Assembly (NCBI GenBank): GCA_947650285.1
Contig: CANTFL010001468.1
Location: 124,001-188,000 of the forward strand
DNA: 64,000 nucleotides
DNA from: Hyaloperonospora brassicae
Lineage: Eukaryota > Oomycota > Peronosporomycetes > Peronosporales > Peronosporaceae
Direction of reading: 5' to 3'
Shown here: piece after piece, positions 48,979 to 58,121 of the stretch
Layout of the letters: every line of letters begins with the position of its first letter
Numbering within the stretch: position 1 is the stretch's first letter
Translations under genes and position numbers: made by a program
The notes under the pieces: generated by a model
What the model saw: the letters and a program-made list of their open reading frames with translations, nothing else
Database searches by the model: none
What the model was told of the DNA's origin: nothing

Positions 48979-49551
48979 CAAGGAGGAGTGATTCGATTTG
49001 AAGCTCGACTCGTTGCGCGTGGTGACAGGCAACGCGCAGGTGTTGATTTTGTCGACACGTTTGCACCAGTCGCTCGCATGGCGTCGTTTCGATTGTTTGT
49101 CGCATTGTCGGCGATGTTAAATCTGGAAATCTACAGTTGTGACGTATACACAGCCTATCTCAATGCGGACTTACAAATTCCACAGTACGTAAATTGAATT
49201 CAAGGTCACGTGAATGATAGCAGCAAAGCGTATATAGTGAGGAAAGCGGTATATGGATTGCGTCAAGCTGGACGAGCGTGGAACACGGAATTAGATCAAT
49301 TTCCAAAGGCACAAGATTTTGAACATGGATAAAGAGAGCCGTGCTTATACGTACGTTGGCAAAATGGAGAAGTCTTTCTAACGCTGGTATACGTCGACGA
49401 TGTACTCACAGCAACAAAATCAGTAGAGCAGAAGGATGAATTGTTCGAGTTGCTTAATAAGCAGTATGGCATTAAAGATCACGGGCGAGCAACACAGTAT
49501 CTTGGTGTTGAGATTGATCGCAGTGACTCCAGCTACTGCTTGCAGCAGACT

Positions 49552-49821
49552 CAGTATACACGTGAAATTCTTGAGCGGTTTGGATTCACAGAAGCTCGCA
49601 AAGTCGGCAACTCAGTGGATTGCACCACGCGACTTGTGCATGAAGAACCAGAGACAAGTACTGAAATGGTTTCTTATCGGTACCGTCAGTATACACGTGA
49701 AATTCTTGAGCGGTTTGGATTCACAGAAGCTCGCAAAGTCGGCAACTCAGTGGATTGCACCACGCGACTTGTGCATGAAGAACCAGAGACAAGTACTGAA
49801 ATGGTTTCTTATCGGTACCGT
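49552..49821 (+). repeat. Exact 135-bp tandem duplication in Copia RT
   Basis: 49,552-49,686 and 49,687-49,821 are identical. Each encodes the 45 residues from QYTREILERFG to EMVSYRYR, in frame. Identity of the copies indicates a very recent event. Confidence 0.97.
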
Positions 49822-50569
49822 GAGGCACTAGAGGCGCTCATGTAATTGGCAAAGTCAACGCGACCAGACATCGCGTTTGAAATTGGGTTGCTCAGCCGGT
49901 TTGCCAGTAATCCGAGTAGCAAGCATGTTGGAGCAGTGAAGCGAGTATTTCGCTATTTGTCAAGTACGTTGGCGTACCGATTAAGCTACAAGCGCCAAGA
50001 TGGAAGTGCAAGTCAAATTGATGTCGAAGGATATAGTGACAGCGATTGGGGCGGTGATCCAGATTCGAGACGCAGTGTTACTGGAGTCGTATTTACTATT
50101 GCGGCCGGTGCGGTGTCATGGCTATCACGGCTTCAGAGCGTAGTTGCACTGAGCACTGCAGAAGCGGAGTACATAGCATCGTGTGAAGCAGTATGTAATC
50201 AGCGTCTATTCGAAACGTCATTGAAGAAACATTAGGCGTGACGAAGCAGGGCATCGCAGTGAAGCTCGGCGTCGACAACTCGAGCGCGATGACACTGGCG
50301 ATGGATCCGACATTCAGTCGTCGGACACGACACATTGAATTGCGCTGGCACTATGTGCGCGAGCAAGTGAAGAAGAGAAAAATTATACTTTACAAGGTCA
50401 CGACGGCTGAAAATGCTGCAGATCTTCTTACGAAAGCAACCAGTGCAGACAGGATTCAGCACTTGATGCGACTCATCGGACTTACGGATGGAGCCATATA
50501 AGTCAGTGAAATTGATTGAAGCTCGGCAGTCTACGACTAAGTGGATCGACTGCGCATATCGAGTGATTG

Positions 50570-50585
50570 CAAGTAGAGGAGGGCG
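50570..50585 (+). other. Polypurine tract of the Copia element
   Basis: AAGTAGAGGAGGGCG directly precedes the 3' LTR (TGTTGTAATTTG). Confidence 0.75.
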
Positions 50586-50898
50586 TGTTGTAATTTGAAT
50601 TTGCAGCGACAGGTGCCAAGTAGCAACAGTTGTCAAAAATGTAATGGGTGCGGAGCGACAGGGTCAGTGCGACGTTGCCAGGTCTTGGTGGATAAGGAGT
50701 GAAGGGGTCTGAATGACAACAAAATCGGTTGGTCTAGAAGCGTGCGGAAAAGAGAAGATATGAGACCATGCACAGCACCTGCAAGAGTAGTAGTAGTGTG
50801 CACTAGGAATAGCCAAGTGCGCAAGTATATGTAAATGTCAGTTCCAAAAACACCATCCCGTGCTAACATCTCCATTGAGAAAACCTTAACCTTCAACA
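50586..50898 (+). repeat. 3' LTR of the Copia element
   Basis: 313 bp, TGTTG...CAACA. It matches the 5' LTR except for one missing T, one G/T change in the middle and three changes close to the 3' end. Confidence 0.9.
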
Positions 50899-52137
50899 AT
50901 GTATAGTACTAATCGGTTCCAAATGCCGTTGCTGCACTTCGTTAATTGCACAACCCCTAACGCCAGCTTTTCGATTGTATGCGCCTTTCCTAGCGGAGAA
51001 GCTATATTTGATTATGTGTGGCCTTTGAAGAAGGTTGGCTAGCTGTATGTCAATGGCGACTTTCGGCTATTGTAGTTTCTGATGCATACGCGTCATTGGC
51101 AGCAGCCTTGGCATATGTAGCTCCTGGCTCCCGCCACCTTTTGTGCTTATGACACATAAAGAATTGTTGTCACAAAACAATGGCGCATTTCAAGAAAAAC
51201 GAACATCATAAGGCACTTCTGCAGATGTGGACCGGTTTCTGTCAGGCCCACACACCTAACGAGTTTCAAGCACGCAAGAATCACATTTTTACCGATTTAT
51301 CTGATTAGCCGGCACTGTGCACGTATCTCGGCAAAACATGACTTGTACACAACCAAAAAATTGTCACAGCATGGACTATCTATTGCCAACATCTCGGAAA
51401 TGCATCAACATTGACAGCAGAGGGTGTTCATGCATCACTAAAGCGATACTTGCAGGTTAGCACCGGCGACCTGCACCGAGTTAAGGAGCGCATCGATCAG
51501 GTTTTGACGCATCAAGTTAACGAAACCCGCGCCGCTGTTGAGACGCAGCAAATAGAATGCCGTATTTTTTGCAAAAGGTGCAGGTATATGCAAATTGAAC
51601 GTCGCCACGACACAGCACGCGTTAATGTTGACCAATAATCATCTTGATTTGAGCAACTGTAACGCCGCGACCAACCAGCCATTACAGGAATGTAGTGAAG
51701 TATTTCGCACAACGCTGGGTCTACCCTGTGATCGTAAAATCGGCAAATTGTGCGGAAACGAACCAATCGATCTTGTTCGCATTCCACAGCATTGGCACCT
51801 GCATATTCAACAACCGGGTGAAAATGGTCAGACTCGCATCACGGAGCTGAGACGAGCGGTGGTTTGGCTACAGGAGGCATCCAGATCATGGTCCACAGCC
51901 AAATTCGCGATCGCTTGCGCGCTGACAAAGAAGTTGCTAGATGCCCATATCCCATCCCCCGACGATATTCCTGTGGCAAAAAACGAAAGGCAGGCCTATC
52001 GGGACAAAAAAACAAGCCGAAGTCATCGACAAAACGAGATCCATCCGGATTGAGCTTTCGCCGTTATTGCAAATACTGCGGTAAGCCTACCATGAGAGAA
52101 TGTAATGCCCGCAGAAGCCGAATGAGAAAGAGATGAT
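50899..52137 (+). pseudogene. MULE transposase, C-terminal half (broken)
   Basis: Resumes directly after the Copia LTR with YSTNRFQMPLLHFVNCTT, the strand after the first catalytic Asp of MULE transposases. Next come FLSGEAIFDYVWPLKK, VVVSDAYASLAAAL (second Asp; stop nearby at 51,158), GVHASLKRYLQVSTGDL (Glu-helix region, 51,425 on), a SWIM-like end (TTLGLPCDRKIGKLC ... RIPQHWHL) and the C-terminal tail STKRDPSGLSFRRYCKYCG with Cys-rich end. Several stops and frame changes separate these parts. With 45,400-45,995 it makes one split gene. Confidence 0.75.
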
Positions 52138-53249
52138 GATAGATGCAGGAGGAGAAGATGTGTCTAGAGAAGGAAAGCAACCCACGGTCAAGCCGCCGAA
52201 CATTATATTCTGCTGTGGAGAAGACGTGGCGGACCTGATTGGTGAATATAAATTACGATACCTGGTTTGACTACAGTAAATGAATCAATTATATTGGGCA
52301 TCGGTCAAGATGGTGAGCGGGTTTACCAAATTCGTATTCGCATGAATCAGCTCGCCACTTGCGCTACAAATTTTTTTATCGCATCAAAAGATTTGGCCAA
52401 ATGAATTATAAGTTTTGACCCTCTTCCTCCAAACCATTTTTATTTCCTTCTAGATCATGTTTTTGCTCTTCATCTTGTTCTCCATTTTGCTCTTCATCTC
52501 GCACATCATGAGGCACTTGTATTTGCTCTTGTTATTGGTATTGCTCTCGGTCTTGTTCTTGCTCTTCTTGGCCTTTGTTAAGAAGTTAAGGATGATAATT
52601 TTGCCAAGAATGTTATGAAAGGTACCTCACAGTCATGCAATACGTCAGGAGAGCCTGATGGTACTCTACAGCACTATCAATTGTTCGAATGGCTTTCGCT
52701 TGAGTGTCGGAAGGTTATATCGGTTACCGTGTTGATATTACTCTTCTGTTGCTACAAATGCACTAACTACCTGCTATCTTCAGCTGCAACTCACTTTCCA
52801 GATCCGCTGCTAGCCACGACAACGCATTTTCTCTATCTCTCTCTACACATGAATGTGGTTATGCTTGTGCACGCGAATCGGCGCGCCTTTTCATGCGTCT
52901 TGGAATGCCACATGACCACATACCAATTTCTAATAGCATTTTTAGCGCAACAGATTGATTGCGCCAATCTATCAAACTTTTACAGCAGCTCCTGTAACAA
53001 ACGCTGTAATTCTTCCCGAAATCTTTAGCCTGTGTAGCAGTGCCATATTTGGAAACGTTCGTAAGTTTGCGCTATAAGATACAAAGAAACCGATACGCAC
53101 CGCAACACCCATATGAGCACACCAGACCTCAAGTTTTCGCTTGTATTCCGCCATACTCCTATTTAGGTCCTATACGTAGAAAGCGCATCAAGTTTATCAT
53201 AACACAACCAGTGCAGAGCTGGTGTAGTGAGGTAAGGTTAATAAACGTG
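52138..53249 (+). other. MULE interior beyond the transposase
   Basis: No recognised gene. On the minus strand about 52,432-52,570 reads as a Gln/Glu/Asp-rich low-complexity peptide with one stop. On the plus strand 52,615-53,028 is open for 137 codons without a recognisable domain. Either could be relics of a second MULE gene or chance. Confidence 0.4.
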
Positions 53250-53454
53250 CTGTGGTGGTAAATTGTGCTGTGGCGGTAAATTGTGCTGTGGTGGTAAAGA
53301 GTGCTGTGCTGGTAAAGTGTGCTACGGTGGTGTAGTGTGATGTGGCGGAACTTGTAAAGTGTGGTGTGGCTGAACTTGTCAAAAGTGTGGTGTGGTACGC
53401 TTTGCTAAAAGTGTGGTGGAAAGAGCAAAAAGTGTGGCGGAAATAGCAAGTCCC
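53250..53454 (-). repeat. Right terminal inverted repeat of the MULE
   Basis: A series of TGTGGTGGTAAA / AAAGTGTGGTGTGG words ends in GAAATAGCAAGTCCC. The outer 110 bases align inverted with the left end. The inner part is a variable tandem array of 15- to 20-bp units. Confidence 0.75.
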
Positions 53455-54382
53455 TTCGAAGTACTTAGACGGGTCAATTTTCCGTGAGAAATGAACTAAA
53501 CATTAGATTAGATTACGATCACTTAAAGACGCGTGCTTTGCTAAGGCGTCGATATCGTTGAGAGTTTACTAGCCTTCTTCAGGCATATACTATCGAACAC
53601 CTTGTGCAATTTGATTGTTTAAATCGTCATTATTGTATGACAGGAATAAAAGCTCCGTGAGCTAGTAGACGCGTGAGTCGCTCCTTAAAGAGCTAGTTGA
53701 CTCGTTGAGTCGTTTTTCTTACTACGAACCAAGTGGCTCTTTGAGTCGTAGCTTTCCTTAGCTGTGATAGCTCCGCTTCTGCTCATTGGTGCAAATTTAA
53801 TCAAAATGTTGTCTCCCCGTTCTAGTACAGCTACTGAACATCTGCTTTACTGATTGTTGTGTGGCGATTGGTGATGAGTGGAACATGTTTGATGCCATGG
53901 TCGATGTCAATCCTTGTGCCGAATGTGATCAGTCCTCTATCAAAAATTGCCTACGGAGGCGATATCCACGCAAACAAATTGAATGTACCCTTTCATATAA
54001 TTATCACAAATGGCAATGGTTGATTAACATGTCATGTAAAGTAGCGAATAATTCTTCTTGTAGTCCTATTGCAGCACTCCTATTGGAAAAGATGCGAGTA
54101 GAATTTTCTCGGCACGTACGAGTCAGTGATACATATTTACCCAATCGAAATTGGTCCCTCTGACCATTGTTACCAAACCATAATCGTTTCCGTCCGCTTC
54201 GAGAAATCACATCATTATGACCTGCAATTGTCGGTAATCAATCATATATTGGACCATCTGACACAGATCTAGTCATATTTACGGGCAGACTCAACAGTAC
54301 GAACATTAGCCAGCAACTCAGTAGCCCCTGATCATATCGTCCTGTCGTGGACTCTTCTTGGTTGGTCAATACACCACCACTC
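53455..54382. other. Region upstream of the methyltransferase gene
   Basis: At 53,781-53,798 GCTCATTGGTGCAAATTT resembles the oomycete initiator, but only a 15-codon frame follows (53,806). The frame at 53,861-54,163 (starts GTG, Cys/Arg-rich) has no recognised domain. Imperfect GAGTCG/GAGCTAG-type direct and inverted repeats occur at 53,650-53,770. No clear promoter for the methyltransferase was recognised nearer its ATG. Confidence 0.4.
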
Positions 54383-56960
54383 ATGACCACAGCCACGACA
54401 GCCACGGCCAAGTCGTCTCTAGCGGTCCACAAACAGAGCTTCCGCGAGTACCTGGTACTGCCTGAACGCGCCGCTTCCAGTCCACGCATACAGTGTACAC
54501 ACACAACCCTTGATTCTCACTCATTGCGACGGTCAACTGATGTTCTGTAGCGCGAGACGGATGCAGTGCAAGACGAGACAGAGCTCGACAAGCTGATGCA
54601 GCTGCTGCACGAACCTCTGCCCGTCTCGTTCCGTCTCAATTTGCACCGTCCAGACGCTGCGAGGTTCGTGTTTGTCGCCGCGCCGTAAGACGCTTCGGAA
54701 TCCACTTGTAACTTCACTGTGCACGTGTCGCAGGCTGAAGACACTGCTGGCTACGGAGCATCAATTTCCGAGTCAGAAGAACTTTTACGGTACAATTTCT
54801 GTGAACCCGCCAAAGTGAGTGTGTGCTTGTTGCAAGGTATTGGACGACTGTGTCGTTGCTTCTCGATGATTTATATATAATCTGTGCAGGCCGATTGCAT
54901 GGTATCCGCTGAAGAATGTGGCGTGGCAAATGGATTGTGGGCGTGTTGCGCTGTCGAAAAGTGGTACGTGTTATTCATGGCTTTCGAGATGAGGTCAAGG
55001 AAGCTCTTCTGGTCATTTTGTGGGAATTGTTGACCAGCGCCGAAGCACGCGGACGTGCGTGCATTCCACACGTGTTTGTTGGAGCATACGGATCGTGGAA
55101 ACATCGACCGCCAGGAGGCAGTGAGTATGCTGCCAGTGCTTTTCCTGGACGTGCAATGCGGTCACCGGGTGCTTGACATGTGCGCGTCTCCTGGCTCGAA
55201 GACGACGCAGGTCATTGACTGTTTGTTGTCGTCAGAAGATAGCAACGGTAAGAAACAGAGCGGCCTTGTCGTTGCTAATGACCTTGACAAGAAACGGGCG
55301 TATATGCTTGTGCACCGCCTTTCGAGGAACACGCTTCGTCGTGCTGTGGTGACCTGCGGTCCAGGTGACACGTTCCCAGGTCTGTACGACGCTGAAACAG
55401 AGACTTTGGAGTCGACAAATGTGTTCGACCGTGTGCTGTGTGACGTTCCTTGCAGTGGTGACGGAACACTGCGCAAAAACCAGTCGATATGGAAGGACTG
55501 GCATATTGGCCAAGGTCTCACGTTACATCCGGTTCAGCTAGCGTTGGCTCTTCGCGGGGCAGCTCTGCTGAAGGTAAACGGCACCATGGTCTACTCAACG
55601 TGTTCCTTCAATCCCGTGGAAAACGAGGCTGTTGTGGCGGAACTGCTACGCCGTGCCGGAGGATCGCTTGAGCTGCTGGACGTTTCGAAAAAGATGCCTG
55701 CGCTTGTCACCCGTCCAGGTCGGTCGAAATGGCGTGTAGGCTGGCGCTCAAAGTCGAAGTCTACCAACAAAGGCTACCTGTTTAAGGGTGCGGAGAATGA
55801 CAATGATAACGTAGGTTCAGGGCTCCATGATTGGTTTGACGAATACGACAAGGTGGTAGAAAGCCTTCGTGGTAAGCGGATAACACGATCAATGTTTCCG
55901 CCGGAACATTGTGTTGCCAAGGAGCTGCGCAAGACACTTCGTCTCATCCCAACCGATCAGAACTCTGGTGGGTTTTTCATCGCTGTGCTGCGCAAATTGC
56001 GCGACTTGCCTGGTGTAGAGGGACGTCAGGAAGGCTTTGCCGCACTAGAAGAATCGGAAGCGTTGCCACCTGCTGACTATATCTGCAAGTTGTGTGGCAC
56101 GGGGGGCCATTTCTTAAGAAGCTGCCAGAATTTCTTATCGGACACAGAATTCGCTGCTTCGAACGCATCACTGAAGCCACGGAAGAATCGCGGAGAGGCG
56201 TCGACTGATGCAACAATTGGTGCAACGAAACAGTTCGATAAGAAGCGTGAGACGGTCTACCGTGCTGTTGGGGATGATGTGTGGCAGCAATTGCAAGAGT
56301 TTTATGGCATTGAGGATAAAACGCTAAAGGTGAGTGTACAATGAGCTTATGGGGGTGCTCTGGTATGTGTTTACATGTTTGCGTGTGATTCAGGAGCACT
56401 TATGGTGTCGCTCTGACACTGCGGTGACCGTGAATTACGTGGACAAGGAAATCGCTGATGCCTGCTTAAGTGGTGACGCACTTGATGTGAGTGATCTTCT
56501 TGCTCACGTTGCGGTCAAGGTTCTGACACAATGAGTGCTATGTGCGCAGATCATCAATACGGGCTTGAAGGTGTTCACTAAGACGACAGAACGAGGCGAG
56601 GTGTTTTACCGCCCCTCGGAGGAAAGTCTCGGCTTCCTCGACGGCTTTTTCACCAAGCGTCGCTTTGACATATCGATTGCCGACTTCTCCAATCTCCTCG
56701 GGAACGCAGATAATCACGTAGCCTTCGACTCGCTGTCGTCAGGTCTGCGCAAGTCACTCGGCGATATGCCAATGGGCCCTGCAGTTGTCCGAGTTCAGGA
56801 AAATGAACAACTCTGCATGAACATATGGGTCGGTAAGGGATCAATTTTGCCTCGCGTGTCCAAGGCCATGCGCGAAGAGGTCAAAGACGCGCTGACGCAG
56901 TACACGGAAAATGGTAAACACGCCTTTGCTGATCCCGATGCTGACCTCACTTCGCGCTAA
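54383..56960 (+). CDS. tRNA (cytosine-5) methyltransferase, NSUN2/Trm4 type, seven exons
   Basis: Methylates cytosine C5 in tRNA using S-adenosylmethionine; family members act in the nucleus. My model joins 54383-54454, 54551-54663, 54734-54814, 54890-54963, 55038-56329, 56394-56486 and 56550-56960. All introns are GT-AG, 63-96 bp. The sum is 2,136 nt, 711 aa plus stop, in frame, close to yeast Trm4 (684) and human NSUN2 (767). Landmarks: LHEPLPVSFRL (exon 2), PIAWYPLKNVAWQ (exon 4), NIDRQEAVSMLP, SAM site VLDMCASPGSKTT (158-170), release cysteine in DVPCSGDGT (Cys252), nucleophile in YSTCSFNP (Cys302), C-terminal IINTGLKVF. A CCHC zinc knuckle (C463, C466, H471, C476) lies in the C-terminal half. 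The first exon is the least certain; the ATG at 54,383 is the first in frame after a non-ATG stretch. The gene looks intact. Confidence 0.9.
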
Positions 56961-56973
56961 GCTCATTAGCGTG

Positions 56974-57063
56974 TCATTCCTCGAACAAGAAGATTGGTCT
57001 TCCGTCTTTGCTACCAACTTGGTCCTCTATGTCGACTTCGTCATTTGTCGTTGACTCTGACTC
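56974..57063 (-). CDS. Possible 3' exon of a convergent gene
   Basis: On the minus strand, after an acceptor (TTACAG, 57,069-57,064), 29 codons read an acidic tail (NDEVDIEDQVGSKDGRPIFL) and stop at 56,976-56,974, only 13 bp from the methyltransferase stop. Tight convergent spacing is common in oomycetes. Upstream exons could not be built: minus-strand frames at 57,027-57,212 and 57,228-57,422 are separated by stops and not recognised. It may be a relic or chance. Confidence 0.25.
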   Translation of the reverse strand, partial: ESESTTNDEVDIEDQVGSKDGRPIFLFEE

Positions 57064-57668
57064 CTGTAACTTGTGCGAAGATATAATAAACCCATTTCAT
57101 CTCCAAGCGGTCTTTGCGTTAGCGCTGTGAATGTCAACGAAACGCCTACATGCTTCCGCAACAAAGAGTTTTCGATGCTACTACCATTCTTCTTGATCCC
57201 TATGCAGCACATCTAGCACTGGCTGCGTCACATTACCACAACATTGACGACTATACGTCGAAACGGCACGTCAAACAGAATGTCATTAGGCTCTACGTTG
57301 TCGTTTATATTATTCAACAAGCGCAAAAAACGCGTCTTCATTACCGGCCAGGGCTGTAAAAAGATCTTAGGAACGTTGTTTCTTTTGGTGTACGGCAAGC
57401 TGGCAGTATACGTGTGAGTCAACCTCTTTGTATTCGAGCAAGAAAATTGTGTTTACATATTGTCATATTTTTCTCTTGGTGCGTTCTATTCTACCGCGAT
57501 CGCGCTAGTAAGATATACTTCATCCTGGTGCGTTCTCATGCAGTGCGACCGGGGCTTGGCGCTGATTGATGTGCGAGGTAAAGGTAGTAGCTACTGGTGT
57601 CAGTATTTCTATTTCTCTTTATTGATCGGTGCATTTCTGCAATGCATTCACGGAAAAACATATCGGCA
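57064..57668. other. Intergenic, nothing certain
   Basis: Transition from GC-balanced to AT-rich sequence. Short frames on both strands; none recognised. Confidence 0.4.
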
Positions 57669-58121
57669 TGTAACGGGGTGAGCCCGTTGCAGGATGTTGA
57701 CACTAAATTGGGTCAATGAGAATAACATGTCAGCTGGTAATATTTTACAGTATTTACGTTGCTGAGTGAATATTGAAGGAATATGATCCGTGGTACTGAT
57801 GTATTCAGCCCCGCTCCACTTCTTGGTTGGTATTGACCAGCATGTCGACTTATTTGACCAACAATCGCTGCTAGAAGCGCGCAATCAGTGGTGAATGAGT
57901 AGCTGCTACATTACGTATTTGTAGGTTGCTTTACTAAAGGCGAATTCAACGAGATTGAATTTGAAAGGCTTTTACTGTTAATTCGGTACAATTCAGCTTT
58001 TAACCTTTACTAAGTACCTTTGATTAGTCGATAAATCATTCTCTGCACGTTCGTGTCGTGATATTTCGGGACACCAACTCACACTGTAGTCAGCGTGAAT
58101 ATCTTATACTGACACCTTACA
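57669..58121 (+). mobile_element. Decayed LTR of the Gypsy family, opposite orientation
   Basis: Starts TGTAACGGGGTGAGCCCGTT and aligns in order with the reverse complement of the young LTR: GACACT, GTGAATATT, GGTTGGTAT, GCGCGCAATCAGTGGTGA, CGGGACACC and a terminal CTTACA. So the element it came from was coded on the plus strand. The 5-bp flanks do not match. No internal element sequence was recognised beside it, so a solo LTR is likely. Confidence 0.6.

Larger units (their letters stand above)
48790..50505 (+). pseudogene. Copia reverse transcriptase and RNase H
   Basis: After a variable spacer (with a 93-bp repeat) the RT begins FEARLVARGDRQRAGVDFVDTF, continues to CDVYTAYLNADL, AVYGLRQAGRAWN, and the active site VYVDDVL near 49,390. 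RNase H follows (RPDIAFEIGLLSRF, GYSDSDWGGD, VALSTAEAEYIA, ENAADLLTK). Damage: stops near 49,196, 49,330 and 49,843, a frameshift near 50,195, and an exact 135-bp in-frame duplication at 49,552-49,821. The YVDD catalytic motif is intact. Confidence 0.92.
45996..50898 (+). mobile_element. Ty1/Copia retrotransposon, near full length, broken frames
   Basis: 4.9 kb: LTR 45,996-46,307, half-tRNA-type primer site, gag, protease, integrase, RT, RNase H (the Copia gene order), purine tract, LTR 50,586-50,898. The LTR ends are TGTTG...CAACA; the left copy has lost one T (TGTG). The LTRs differ at about five positions, so the insertion is recent, but pol contains many stops, two frameshifts and a 135-bp duplication. 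No clean target duplication is visible, yet the transposase frame continues on both sides. Confidence 0.95.
45139..53454 (+). mobile_element. Mutator-like (MULE) DNA transposon, split by a Copia element
   Basis: Long inverted ends (45,139-about 45,310 and about 53,250-53,454) enclose a broken MULE/FAR1-type transposase (45,400-45,995 plus 50,899-52,137). Removing the Copia insert leaves about 3.4 kb, a normal size. Expected 9-bp target duplication: TTACAGGTT left and TTCGAAGTA right do not match convincingly. A TTCGAGTAC string 35 bp outside the left end resembles TTCGAAGTAC directly outside the right end, so the left end may have been altered. Confidence 0.8.

Noticed and set aside
53781..53798. 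Initiator-like GCTCATTGGTGCAAATTT as a gene promoter
   Set aside because: A good match to the pattern, but only a 15-codon frame follows and the next supported gene starts 585 bp on.
55162..56399. Long minus-strand frames opposite the methyltransferase
   Set aside because: They are shadows of a strongly supported, motif-rich coding strand.
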